Position numbers and translations under genes: made by a program. Source: Alitta virens (lineage: Eukaryota > Annelida > Polychaeta > Phyllodocida > Nereididae). Taken from it: 64,000 nt of DNA. Below, one piece after another: positions 23,766-36,582 of the stretch. The first letter of the stretch is position 1. Every line of letters starts with the position of its first letter. The stretch covers positions 28,283,250 to 28,347,249 of the forward strand of contig OW028579.1 in assembly GCA_932294295.1 (NCBI GenBank), given 5' to 3'. Under the pieces are notes generated by a model. It was not told the DNA's origin. It searched no databases and was given only the letters and a program-made list of their open reading frames with translations.

Positions 23766-25171
23766 TGAGGCGGCCATGAACTTGGGCAACCTAGTGTGTC
23801 TGAATTCAGAAATTTTTTATCAATTTTAGAACCGTATCAACGTGTTTAAATATGGCGGGAGCTTCTTAGGGATTATGACCGTAAAGTCATCCCAGTGCGA
23901 GATCCAGAAACTGCAATTCAGATGATTATAGGAATCTCAGTTGAGACCATTATCGATCTGGTGATTATTACTTTTTTAACTTCCAACCACAGTTTATTTG
24001 CTTTATATTTCTTTAAATTTGTATTGTTATGATATCAAACTTTTTAATTTTTAGTTCTCTCATTAAAATCCTGGAACTCTTTCGTGAGTGTGCCATTTAA
24101 TGTTTGACCTTAAAACACCTAAAAACAAATATATAATTTACACCATGAACATTGTCAAAATCAGAATTGGCATTGGGTAAATACGAATTATGATAAGATA
24201 ATCCTTTATTGTCATAATAAATATGAATATTTCATGAAATGTTAAAGTTTGACTGTTGGCATTGAATTGTCTTTATACTGTATCATGTATGAATGTGGAC
24301 TTATAGCCTTTCTTTCTGTTTTTTTAGTCCTGGATAGATGGGTTCCTGGCTTTCAACCAAACCAAATACAGAACCAGGAAACTCTTTGCTGATCCCATTG
24401 ACAGCCAGGTACAGTTTGCTACAGACAGCTAGAGTCGACTGTATTTTTATAAAACTAACTGTATATTTATTTCAAAATAATTTAGCAGTTTTACAATCTA
24501 GATTCTACCTTGCATGATCCTGGTTGTTGTTGGATCCTTCACTTTCCTCCTCCCAGCTGATTCTGGAGAGAAAGTTTCTTTGTCAGTCACGATTCTTCTC
24601 TCCATGACAGTCATGGTGCAGCTCGTCATGGACAGTGTTCCTGGTGTCTCAAGTGGAGTGCCTTTTCCGGGTAAAATGATGAGGTCTTATAGCTACAAAT
24701 TCATAAATGCTTTAAAATAACTCTACCTGGCTTCTAGATATTCTGGAAAAAGAAAACCTCCTTTGCTTCAGGTAAATTCATCATGGCCTGCATTATGCTT
24801 CTTGCTATGGCTACTGCTATGTTAGTGACAGTGGTGAATATCTTGGGAAAAGGACAGACAGATGACGGACAAACTTCTGCGGGGATTCGTTGTTCATGCT
24901 TTAAGGTACTCCCATTGAAAATTATAATGTTGTTCAATTAAATCAAACTTTTCTTATTCAATTTTTAATCTGATCAATTTATAAGGCTATAAACTTTGAA
25001 CTATTCATGCCAAAACAACTCTTCAGTTTCAGAAAAGCCAAATTTCATCAAAGCATCCAAAAAGATTCAGTGACAAAGAAAAATGGTGGAGGACAGCGAC
25101 TTTTCTTGGCTATTTATCTTTTGGTTACCATGGCTCTAGTCATTTGGATCATTGTCATGGCAACAAAATAA

Positions 25172-26837
25172 ACAAGTTTAACATGCAAACAATGGAAAAT
25201 ATATATATAATGGATATTATCATGATACATTTGTCAAACACAAATAGTATACAAACTAAAATAATAAAGACAATGTACAAAAAGGATTAATCCAACAGAC
25301 CATACTACATGTTGGAACTAGACATCTATAATTTCACAGAAAGTCGGTCTTGGTTGTGACTTTGCAACATAAATGGAAGGGTGGGGGCCTAGCTCAGAGA
25401 TAGCGCTCTGGGCTTTCAATCGCTGGGTCCCGGGTTCTATTCCCGGTCGAGCCTGGCTGTTTCATCCTTCGTCTCATTGCGATGGTCTCTGCCTGTCCTA
25501 ATTAGCCCATCTGGTGCAGAAATACAGGACGTAAAGCCCTAATCACACACACACACGCAACATAAATGAAACTCTCATTCTATTCTTTAATACAATAAAG
25601 CACCGATAATTCAACCAGCTGAATGGAGTGTTTTTATGACAAACAAATAACAGAAACTACACAAAATGTCATCATATATCTCAAATATTAATAAAAACAG
25701 CATCCCTATATATTAACTTCATATAATTGTGGAATTAGTGACATTAGAGTTAGTTTTCTTTATAGAGACGGTATCTACAGTCTACAACTCAGTGGAGTTT
25801 GTACACTAAATATGAAAATGGTGAGGTTTGTACACCACATTATGCTATTTGCCGCATGCGATATTTAAGGAAAAAATGTTTTAAAAGCACAGGTGCCGAT
25901 TTGTTAATAGCCAGATGCAATGAAATTTAGCCAAGTTCACTTGCAAGTATTCTTGCAGCATTTTGAATTCATGGTCACCCATGTCCTTTTGCATTAAGGC
26001 AGCTGCTTCTGTCCAATTCTATAGCTAATAGTCGGCTTACATTTATCACCAGAAAAGTGTTAACATTGACAAATGTAAGAAATAAATGTATTGTGAGTTA
26101 TTGTTTAACGCCTCATCCGCACTAAATGTAAAATATCATAAATCTGTACTTATAAAATCAGGTTTTGAGTAGCTAGCAACTAAAGCTTTTGCTAGGCTCA
26201 ATAGAATCTTTTCACTGAGCAGCCTTGAAATCAGACATAAGTCTTTCTTCTCCTCTTATTACCCATTTTGCTTTTCATCATAACTAACTGATTCCATTCA
26301 TATAATTTTCTCAGGGAAATAACAGAAATAAATTGAACGATAAGATGTCAACTACACATTAAAATGCAATAAAAATACTGATGCGGGGATGCACTTTGCT
26401 TCAGCCAATCACAGTCAAGGGCGGGAACTTTTTCAGCATAGAATTGCAGTATACTGTTGTAGCCACCTGAGGAAATATTGAGAACCTTCGGTGAAAATCC
26501 ACTATTTGACAGGCGGTTTTTAATTACTCTAACTGAATGGGTAGGTGCAAACAATTGCGCTAAAACATCACAATTCCGTGTTCCATTAGTGCAATTTATG
26601 GACACTTCCAAGCAAATAACATTACAGCAATGCAGCAAATATTTGACATCGTTGGTGATCCATTACTTCCACTTTTAGGGATAACAATTTCACTGCGGAA
26701 ACATTTTGATTGATCACATCTTTGCTGACTGCGAACAGTTTGCACAAACAATACATTGAGACTGACAGAAAACTACTCTTTCTTAATTAACTTAAACCAT
26801 AAAACAGTTATTATATGGACACGGTGTAAAAGGAGCG
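25172..26837. other. Spacer between copies E and F
   Basis: Contains the SINE at 25381-25556. The rest is unremarkable AT-rich sequence. The promoter of copy F should lie near the right end, but no core element is obvious. Confidence 0.4.
25381..25556 (+). repeat. tRNA-derived SINE, copy 3
   Basis: A well preserved copy: A-box-like CTAGCTCAGAGATAGCGCTC, B box GGGTTCTATTCCC, shared tail through AAAGCCCTAATC, then an (AC)n run. Closest to the copy at 55936-56121. Confidence 0.85.
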
Positions 26838-29800
26838 ATGACACAGTTGAAACTGATAATATTTTTACTCAAGATTTTTATAAATATTTATTTGGTAGTA
26901 TCAGGTAAGTGTAAAAAGTTTTTTACTGAATTTTAAGATATGATTTTGGTTTAAAACACCACACTGCATGTACAACAAAGACAGGGCAATATAATGTTTT
27001 TTTTTTGTTTTTTTTACACATGTTACACGTAAAAACAAGAATAATGGCAATTATGTTGAAGTTCTTTTCCCAACATTAAGGTTAGTGCAGTATAATTATA
27101 AGTTTATTTTTTTCTTGAAACACTCAACTAAGCACATACTGCCTCATATGCTTGTGGAATGACCTACCACCTGATCTCAGAGCAAATCCCTCACTTGACG
27201 CTTTTAAATCCAAGCTGAAGACTCTTTTATTTACACAATATTTTTATTGACTTTTGTTAATTGCCTAAAAATGAAACCTAACTTTTTTATATTGATACTT
27301 TATAGATTTTATTTTTATTTCTATATTTATAATTTTTAAAAAACTTTACAATCTGTAAAGCAATTCAGGGCTGTATTTTATGTATGAACGCTTTATAAAA
27401 TAAATTATTATTATTATTATGATTGGCTTGGCAACATTGAGGTTTACAATGAAATCGATAAAATTCACAAGATAAACACAATCATTTCATATCTCTATAA
27501 TTCGTAATCACATACTTTAATTTTCAAATCAATGACAGGTGTCTGACAGGTATTGTTACAAGTACATTTCATACAGGAAAATGTTATGTCAAACCCAAAT
27601 GGCAATGAGCATACAATGTAAACGTAAAATTCACATAGGTTGTGTGAGCTTGACAAATGTTATCAGTTTCAGAGTCACATGTTAAAATATGGCAAGATAT
27701 TCTCAGAGATTACGACAGGAGAGTTATTCCAACTCGAAATCCAGACAACCCAATTCAGCTGGAAGCCAGCCTTAATATTGACAACATAATTGATTTGGTA
27801 AATGATACTGTGTGAAACTCTAATGACTTCTTTTTAATTTCATAATTTCCATTGCTCTTTACGTTTTTTTTTTTTTTCAGTGTAATTCTATTCCTCAAAT
27901 CCGTTTAATTTTTTTGTAGGATTTCAAGAGCCAAATTCTGTCATTGAAGATCTCGGTGTGTTTGGTGAGTGATTAAATTTTGTCAACCACATGTACAAAT
28001 AATTAGTCATTGACCTTCTAGAATACTATCTGTAAACGAGAATTTATCAAATTCTAAAGCCAAAATGTTGCCCAGATTGCATTCCAAATCAGTTTAGCAT
28101 CGTTTCCATATAGGCCACGGTTGTTACAATTTCGTATTAACATCGCCTACATCGTGTCGATGTTCAGGTTCAGGTTCAAGAAATATTTATTCGAGTATAA
28201 AACAACAGATATACAAACTGACAAACTTGCACACAGACGCACAGTGCGTATTTTGTGTACACGATTGAAAAATTACTATTTACAGATATAAAGGATGCAA
28301 ATAGCCTGGTATTCATAAAAAATTATACATGCTTAAAATACATTCATAATTAGTCATCAACACACATATCATTTGATTTAAATCAATATATCATTGTTTA
28401 AGAGCTGTCGTTTTACATGTTTTTTAAAGGCAATAGTAGTGAAGTTTAAGTTCACATGACTAACAATATAATTCCAAATCTTTACACCTTTGTATCCAAA
28501 AGACTTTTGACATATAGCCAATCTGAATAATGGCAAATTATAATTAAACATTTGACGAGTATTATTAACATTATCACTAAGTGTAAACATATTTCTTAAC
28601 AACGGCGACTGACCTTTATAAATCGTAAACATTAGTAAACACATATGATAATGATAAATATTATGAATATTGAAAATCTTCAAATCCTGGAAGAGTGATG
28701 CTGTATGAGAGCAATAAGGTACTTTACAAATCATTCTTACTATTTTCTTTTGCATCTTTATGAAGAGAGTTTAGATTGTATTGTGTCGTACTACCCCAAA
28801 GTTCTATTGTATAATTTAAGTATGGATAAACAAATGAATAATACAATGTTACTAAAGTGTCCTTACTAAGTATTTTCCTGGTTTTATTAATGATACCAAT
28901 AATTTTTGAAATTTTATTTTTTATAAAGATAACATGCTTATCCCAGGACAAATGATTATCTAGGATCACACCCAAAAATTTAATGTCCTTGATTCGCTCA
29001 ATTATCCTATTATTCACTTTAATATCATCTGTGATATGAATATGTTTCTTCCTGGATTTGAAGATCATAAAAAATGTTTTGTCAATATTCAAAGAAAGTT
29101 TGTTTGAGTTAGTCCATTTCACAATTTTTTCCATTTCATTATTTACAACAGATATCATAGTAGACAAATTTTTACCCTGGATAAACATGTTGCTATCATC
29201 AGCATAAAGTATAGAAAATAATTTAACAGAAACAGTAGATAAATCATTGATATACAAAATAAAAAGCAACGGGCCTAATATACTCCCCTGAGGTACTCCA
29301 TAAGAAATTAATGACCACTCCGAATTATATCCACTATAGCTGACAAACTGTTTTCTATTGTGTAAATAGTCTACAATCCATTTTAAAGATATGCCTCTGA
29401 TTCCATATTGATGTAACTTTTTCTGCAATATATTATGATCGATAGTGTCAAATGCCTTACTGTAGTCGAGATATATTCCTAAAGTTAATTCCCCATTATT
29501 AAAACCATTCAATATCTTGTCTATCAAAACTATTAGAGCTGCTGTTGTACTATGATTTTTTCGAAATCCAAATTGTGAGTTATTTAGTATTTCATGGCTA
29601 TCAATAAACTTAACCAACCTATTGTGCATAATACATTCAAACAGTTTTGAAAAAACTGGAAGTACTGACACTGGCCGATAATTATTTATTAATCTTACAT
29701 CCCCAGATTTATAAAGTGGAATAACACAAGCAATTTTCATCTCATTAGGAAATACACCTTTGGCTAAAGAAAGATTTAATATATGAACCAGAGTGGAGAG

Positions 29801-30853
29801 ATATATTTGATAAGTACATTTCAGTAATTTGCTGCTAATATCATCATACCCTGGACTGCTATTCCGTAGTTCTCTTATAATTTTATCAACTTCAGTAGCA
29901 TTTGTTGGTTGTAAATATAAGCTACCAGTAATATTGTTTTTTGCTAAATATTTTAAAGGGTCTGTAACACTGTGGAATTTTTTTTACTTAAATTAGGGCC
30001 TATATTTACAAAGAAATTATTAAAGCTGTTGGTGATAGATTGCAGATCAGTCGTAGACTGGTTATTTATCAAAAATTGACACTGAATATCATTTTTTTTC
30101 TTATTGATGATTTGCTTCATTAGGGCTCATGACTTCTTTAAATTAAATTTGTTGACAAGAAATTATTTTTCATAGTACTGTTTTTCTGCTAATCTAATCA
30201 CGGAGTTCACTTATTCCTATATGTTTTGTAGGCTTGGCGGTTTTTATCTGTGTTTTTCCATTTATATTTAAAATAGAGTTTATTTTTAGTCTTGATAAAG
30301 TTCTTTATACCAGACGACAGCCAAAATTTACGTGAGTGATAAGGGCTTCTTTTCACCTTTACATATGGAAAACTTTGATCAAACATATTTCTAAAATTCT
30401 TATAAAATATTGTAAATGCTTCTTGACATTTTGTAACATCAATAATGTATTGCCAATTGAAATATGACAAAATATTTTGAAAACGTACTATATTCTTTTC
30501 TGAAAAGTCTCTTATCTTTTGTGTTGTTAAGACGGTTTTAAGTTTTGTATCCATAATTAGAGAGAATATGGGGAAGTGATCTGATATATCTGTCAAAAAT
30601 ATTCCACTTATTATACGATTAGTCATAATTTCATTACAAAATATATTGTCAATGATAGTTGCTGACTGATTTTGTATACGTGTAGGTTTACATATCATTG
30701 GCAGAATACGATTTGGAATTCTATCTGGGTTGGCTGTTTTTATCACAAAAGGTTAACATTTACCATCAAAATCTAACAAATTAAGAAAATTCAAGGCAAT
30801 AAATGTTAATGAAAATTGTAATAGCTAATGAATGCTGATTAAGCGAGAATATT

Positions 30854-30906
<53 letters not shown>

Positions 30907-33900
30907 TCTACTGCTTCAAATTGTAAAAGTCCATGTCATTAAAGACTCCAATATAATGACATTTCAGTCTAGACTTTCAACTGAGTCTCATCTCAGCTTG
31001 AAGCAAGTTCTCCCAGTTCCAAAGTGGGCAGAGTCCAAAGTGCAGTAAGCACAATATATGCAGAGTCCAAAGTGTACAAGTAATAGCACAAGAGTGGTTT
31101 TGCTTCCTCAGCTGGCAAGATGAAACTCTGATCTTTTTAATGTGCACAGGGTATATGTATTAAAGTACAATTCATGAAGTTTTCCCCCCAGCAGGGCTGA
31201 GAGGGAATTATCAACCAATCACAACACAGTAAACTCTACATTCCATGGGGTGATACCTCCCCCAAACAGGGCTGCTACCAGCATCTTTCTGCCAATTCTG
31301 GCAGGGATTAGTGAAGCTGAGACAATGGAGCAAAAGTGGACCCCCTGCAGTGCTCTGCATTGTGCTGAGGCTATTTATAGCTCAAGTCACAATGGGCTAT
31401 TGTACTGAGTGTCAACTTTGGCTTGGTCAGCAGTTTTGGAGGGAGAGTTTTGGAGGGAAAATTAGTAAGCTCCTCCCACAATTTAGGACTCAACAGTGAG
31501 GCATCTTAACAGGGCAATGCACTCACATAACACTGACAATAAATCAATATGAAAGCAAAAGGAATAATACAATCTATCAATTGACAATTGGATATAAGCA
31601 ATCAATCAATTAATGACTTAATCAATCAATTAATGATACAGTCAATCAATTGATAATGTGATCAATATTATCAACTAGTGACCCAATCAATTAATTAATA
31701 ATACAGTCAATCAATTGATAATGTAATCAATACTAATAATATAATCAATGTTAATAATATAATAAATACCGACAATATAATCAATGTTCCTTGCAGCAGG
31801 CTAAACTAGCTAAGACTAAGCATAATTAACAAGCAACTACTGGCACATGTGAGTAGAGCAGTGACTAGCTAAAAATGTAGTGATGAGCACACACTACTAC
31901 TGCATAGAGTCACACATGAGCAGAGGGCAAGTGTAATGATGTGTACATATAATAACTTGTACCTAATACATCCATTCAATCTGACAGATATTTGCTTAAG
32001 GCAAGTGTAATGAAGAGCATAACACAATCTGACCTGCCTGTACAACCTTGCTTAAGGCAAGTGTAATGCAGAGTGCACACAATCAATGCACCTGTCACAT
32101 AACTCTGACATATATCCTTTGCCTAGGGCAAGTGTAATGCAGAGTGCACACAATCAATGCACCTGTCACATAACTCTGACATATATCCTTTGCCTAAGGC
32201 AAGTGTAATGAGGAGTGTACAATCAATGCACCTGTCATATAACTCTAACTGACATATAATAAGTGTTTGCCATGGGCTGCACTTTACAAAATGTAACAAT
32301 TGCATTTGGTTGTAAACCCCATTTCGTGTTATTTAAGTCCTGGATAGATGAATTCCTGGCGTTCATACAAACCAAATACAGAACACGAAGACTATTCGCC
32401 AACCCAGAAGACATCTGGCTACCAGAACTCGTCTTCTTTGACAGGTAACGGCTGAATCATTTCAGGGTCATATATCTTTGAATCGGACACCAAACCTATC
32501 TAAAGGGGCATTCACACTATCACGTATAAGACCTACGTATGATGACGGATGGATTTTTTTTTTTTACTCTTGCTCACCCTTGCAAGGAAAATACATTTCT
32601 CCTTGATCCTTGTCCATACTTGATTCACTCACCGAGTGTTTTACTTATACTTGCGCTAATTCGTAGATCACTCCTAGTCGCGCTTGACCACTCACTGACA
32701 AACATGAAGAGAAGAAAAAATTTTGAACATGCTTAAAACTTTGGTGGACATTCTGATTGTTTATGTTAGTTATGTAACTCGCTTGGGAGTCAGTCTGCGA
32801 GCGTTCTACGTACGTTCTACGTATGTTCTATGTATGTTCGTGGCCATCCTTGGCCATACATAGCCACTGTCCATCTGCATATACTCACCATCCACTCGCG
32901 TCCACTCGTAGAACGATCGTAAAACGCTCGGCGGACGTCCATCGCCCGCCTGTCACCCGCCCATCGCCCCTCTGTCACCCGCCCAGCGTCTTCCGTGAGA
33001 GCGGTCTATGAGTGCCTTATGTAAGCCTCAAGTATGCTCGGGGATGTACGTCCGGCAAGCGTTTTACGGACGTCTGGCAAGCGATCTATGATTGCCCCAT
33101 GTACGCTTGTAGACAGAAGTAATACGTGATTAACAGAGCCTTGAGTGAGCACATATAGCCAATTTTTGATGTACGTAGTCATACATAGTCTTATACGTGA
33201 TAGTGTGAACACCCTTTAAGAATCTTAAGTCTTGACAGAGATTGTGAAACGGTGAGAAAGTTTGAACCAAGCTGTAGGGCATTATCACCAAGGGGTAATT
33301 ACATCAGCGATTCTTCATGAGATTTTTTTTGTTCAATGCTTCAAAGGTCCGAGAGCATCTAAACTCACATTACTGCTCATTTTTCTTACTTCTAGTTATT
33401 GCAGAACTGTAGGCTAGTGCAGCTGACTCGTGTTTGCGTGCTTTGCTAGACAAACTGTAGTTCAAATACCTTTCTTACACAGCATAAATGATGAGGCTCG
33501 CCCACTTCAAAAATGTAGCGGTAAGATACCGATTGAGCCAAACGGTACGACATCCTGGTGCCCGACAGGAATCATAAACATCCATTGTCCTGTCAAGGTA
33601 ATGCATATCTTAATAACCCTTACATCAGTCGGCATCAGCTAATGATCTAAATCTATAAGTATTTTTGACACAAAGTCTACAAATATTCTTCCAGAAATCT
33701 TCCTTAAGAGATGTTGGTATTACTTTTAAGTTATTATTAAAGCACCACTGTCTGTCAAAATTACTATTCTTTTTAATTCATCAAATGATTGAAATTTATT
33801 TGATCAAGGCACACTAAATATGAGTAAGGTAATGAATCTATCAGGCACTAATTACAAAAAATACAATGGAAATGGCATCATCACCCATTTTGAGTATTGA

Positions 33901-36284
33901 ACGTCATCATATGGTTTGTTTACATATTGGTTTTTTGATGGCATGAAAAATTAAATACTAGGTGAAGTTTATTTATTTTATAGAGAGATAGTGAACCCAG
34001 CAAGGCTCTGGATGGTAGGTTATCAGTATTAAGAAGACAATGAAGTGAATGCAATAGATTTTGACCACTGTCACATTGAGTGACAATCCATCTTTAATGC
34101 TTTTTGTTTTTATGGCCAGAAGCCCACAATTTTTGACATACTGTATACCTGCTAAGCAGTTAATTGAACAAACACCCTGCTAAAATTCTGCTCCAAAATC
34201 ATGACTGTTCAGGAGGCAAATCCAGTAAGAAGTAAGGAATTTCAAGCGATGTCACCATTGTCATTATATATATTGCACGTTTACTGCATTTACAGGTTGA
34301 GGATTTTCCCTTTGATTCACAAAGCTGTTCAGTGGTTTTGGAATCTTCGCTATACTCTACCAGCATGTTAAACATGTCATTGGGTCAAGAAAGTCAACCT
34401 CTTTACAGTAAAATATCTTCAGATCTTTGGAAACTGCAGAAAAGGCATTGTTTTTTGAAAGAAAAACATTATTGGGAAAGGTTCCAGTATATAACATGCC
34501 CTCTGATTCTCACAAGGCAACCTCTTTATTATGTCTTCAACATGGTAAGTAAAACTACAGTAAGAAATATGAAGAATGCATTAAATGAATGATGAAGTTT
34601 ATTGGAGGTTCTGTGAGATAGTTTCATTAGCACTATGAAAATATGCGCATGTGCAGCAGCCAGCACAAACTGTCACACATTGAAATATCAACAGTTACTT
34701 GCATGATTAGTAGAACAGCAAGTAGAAGTTCTCTTCAATAAACCTCTTCAAAGCATTAGTACTTCGCAAAGACTGTCGTACAGGGAATCAATTAATTTTG
34801 GCCATGAACCAAAACTTTAGTTGGCTTTACTACTTTGTGACCCTAAGCTTATGACCTAATTAACAACTTATTTAATTTCTTGCTAGCTCATCCCCTGCTT
34901 GATCTTGATTATCACCGGATCTTTCACCTTCCTCCTCCCAGTTGATTCTGGAGAAAAAGTTTCCTTGTCAGTCACGATTCTTCTTGCCATGACAGTCATG
35001 GTGCAGCTTGTCATGGACAGTGTTCCTGCCACCTCACATGGAGTGCCTTTCCTGGGTAAGTAATGTCTTTGGAGGTTTTTTCATTCAGAATAACACAGGT
35101 GACTTAATACAACCTATAAGTGTGTCATAACATGACCTGTAAATGAGTGAGATTACTCTAACTAGTTACATTTGCCCATCAAAACTTTTTTTAACATTTT
35201 ATTAACAAGTTATTACAAACACAGTAAAAATACCATATTTACTTGGATAAACACTCCCAAATAAAAGCCAACCTCTAATAGAAGTCCTGGGTAGCTGTTT
35301 CCCAAAATAACACAAAAGCCTCCCCCTCAAATAGAAGTACCCTTCCCGTCCAGCAATCTGGATGCAGGAATGATGATGACGGTTGTGGTCAGGGGTTAAA
35401 CTGGTCAGTAGATATTTTTAGTACCGTCGCATCCTGTGAACTGACCAAGAATTTGAACTCTTTTAAGTCATTATCACAGCTTTTAAGTTCAATGCCTGGA
35501 ATTTGAGCATAGGATTTTACGTTTCTGGCCTTATGATTTCACACAGCCATTTTTGTCATGAAAGGGTGTTTCCATTTTTTTGCTCTTACATAATAGAAAC
35601 CCAACTCGAATGTGGGCCATGCAAAATAAAGGGTCTCACTGGGATATATTCCAATTAAGCAAGTTCTTCTTTGCTTCAGGAAAATTCATCATGGCCTGTA
35701 TAATACTTCTTGCTATGGCTACCGCAATGTCAGTGACGGTTGTGAATATTTTAAGAAAAGGACAGGCGGGTGAAGGAACAGAGAGACAACCTCAAATAAG
35801 TTGTTCATGTTTCAAGGTATGCTGTTTAAGAATCCATAAAATGTCCTTGAATTTAGGATAAAAATGACAGACTGGAAGCATTAAACCTAAAGATAGTTTT
35901 TAGAACTTTTTTACTGGATACAGTTGTGAGGACTTTCAATAACAGATGCTATTCCAGTTCAGCGAGTTATCAATTTAGTAACTGAATAAACATGGTTAAC
36001 ACTCTATATAATATAATATAATATAATATACTCTATATACTATATTAAATACTCAGTTAATCAACACAATACAGAGTAATTCATGGAATTACAGCTGTAC
36101 AACAGATTTTAAGCAGTTTCCTGCATTCCAGAAATACAGAATTTCTTCCAAGCCACCAAAAGAATTTAATGACAAGGAAAAATGGAGGAAGATGGCAGTG
36201 TATTTGGACAGACTCTTCTTGGCTTTTTATCTTTCGGTTACAGTGGCCCTGGTTATTTGGATTATTGTCATGGCAAAACATTAA
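26838..36284 (+). CDS. nAChR-like cys-loop receptor subunit, copy F (intact, 388 aa)
   Basis: Exons 26838-26904, 27673-27797, 27920-27964, 32338-32444, 33483-33597, 34296-34544, 34887-35055, 35680-35816 and 36132-36284 sum to 1167 nt with matching phases and no stop. The signal peptide ends near LVVS. The cys-loop is CPVKVEDFPFDSQSC. M2 begins GEKVSLSVTILL with Leu 9' and Asp 20'. The short M3-M4 loop contains ISCSCFK, and M4 ends VMAKH. The loop-B Trp seen in copies B and C is Ser here (VLESSLYS), the loop-D Trp motif (KAWV) is KISV, and loop C lacks a Cys pair. It may thus be an accessory subunit or bind a different ligand. Intron 3 (4.4 kb) carries a LINE, and introns 1, 4 and 5 carry other repeats. 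Confidence 0.88.
27143..27420 (+). mobile_element. LINE 3' end, 5'-truncated
   Basis: It begins with the end of a LINE reverse-transcriptase protein, LWNDLPPDLRANPSLDAFKS followed by KLKTLLFTQ, stop. An AT-rich 3' untranslated region and an (ATT)n tail (AATTATTATTATTATTATG) follow. This ending is typical of CR1/L2/Rex-like LINEs. It lies sense in intron 1 of copy F. Confidence 0.75.
28163..30760 (-). mobile_element. CR1/L2-like LINE, 5'-truncated and frameshifted
   Basis: Minus strand. The 5'-most part (30746-30207) is the end of an apurinic-type endonuclease domain (IIDNIFCNE, ISDHFPIFS). After a broken linker comes an open reverse transcriptase (29740-28724) with NYRPVSVLPVFSKLFE, QFGFRKNHST, LDYSKAFDTIDH, GVPQGSILGPLLFILYINDL and the catalytic YADDSNMF. 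A one-base frameshift near 28750 leads to the C-terminal part (28755-28378). The 3' end has GAACCT hexamer repeats near 28163, on which the copy lies against a MITE-like sequence. The N-terminal endonuclease and ORF1 are missing. It is antisense in intron 3 of copy F, whose exons stay intact. The clade is inferred from motif style. Confidence 0.85.
30857..30904. repeat. (TA)n microsatellite
   Basis: About 48 bases of alternating AT in intron 3 of copy F. Confidence 0.95.
30905..31918. other. Intron sequence with cryptic simple repeats
   Basis: From 31560 to 31790 there are many degenerate (ATCAATCA/ATTAATGA) units. From 30905 to 31500 the GC content is slightly higher and the sequence may be a repeat I do not recognise. 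No coding exon is supported. Confidence 0.4.
31985..32250. repeat. Minisatellite, about 70-80-bp units
   Basis: Three to five imperfect units built on GGCAAGTGTAATGCAGAGTG, CACACAATCAATGCACCTGT and CACATAACTCTGACATATA. The two central units are almost identical. It lies in intron 3 of copy F, just before exon 4. Confidence 0.8.
32501..33219. mobile_element. Inverted-repeat (foldback/MITE) element, 719 bp
   Basis: The left end TAAAGGGGCATTCACACTAT continues CACGTATAAGAC and matches the reverse complement of the right end (TAAAGGGTGTTCACACTATC) with two or three mismatches over about 32 bp. The interior is GC- and CpG-rich, with repeated TACGT-type words and C-rich blocks. It has no ORF of note and is non-autonomous. 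It lies in intron 4 of copy F. The superfamily is uncertain. Confidence 0.75.
33739..34096. repeat. Dispersed repeat, second copy
   Basis: Partner of 22411-22806. It has an internal deletion and a small insertion relative to that copy. It lies in intron 5 of copy F. Confidence 0.7.
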
Positions 36285-36582
36285 CTGCATTTAACCATTC
36301 AAATTTTCTCTTTCATTAAACTTGTTAGGCTGCATGGTCACCGCCTAACATATTTGTTTTTGCATTACTCAGTTTACTGGCTCGCAATCCTACATTACGC
36401 CTCATGTTACTCAAATTACTTCGATGGAAAATAAATATGGCATAATTGAAGTTATTATGAGCTATTCTCAGTAATGGCATACATAGGTTTTATTATTGTG
36501 GATTATTTCATGCATATGCATGGAGAACATATCGCCAGACATTAGGCCTAAACAAAAATGGCTTAGAACAGCTTTTATCAAC

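Larger units (their letters stand above)
21730..25171 (+). pseudogene. nAChR-like subunit copy E, multiply broken
   Basis: Exon remnants: 21730-21800 (signal-peptide exon, ATG ACT TAG, 4 nt too long), 23830-23960 (TAA where a Lys codon is expected before IWRELL; donor GTGATT), 24055-24083 (lacks its first 16 nt) and 24328 to about 24410 (loop-A exon truncated after PIDSQ). Exons 5 and 6, which carry the cys-loop, are absent; only about 90 bp separate the truncated exon 4 from exon 7. Exons 24502-24670 (M1-M2), 24772-24905 (M3) and 25033-25171 (M4) remain. The M4 exon has lost about 14 nt and is frameshifted. The M1-M2 exon is still open and nearly identical to copies B, C and F. Clearly dead. 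Confidence 0.9.

Noticed and set aside
28378..30746. Working LINE gene
   Set aside because: The frame is broken near 28750 and between 29740 and 30207, and the 5' part is missing.
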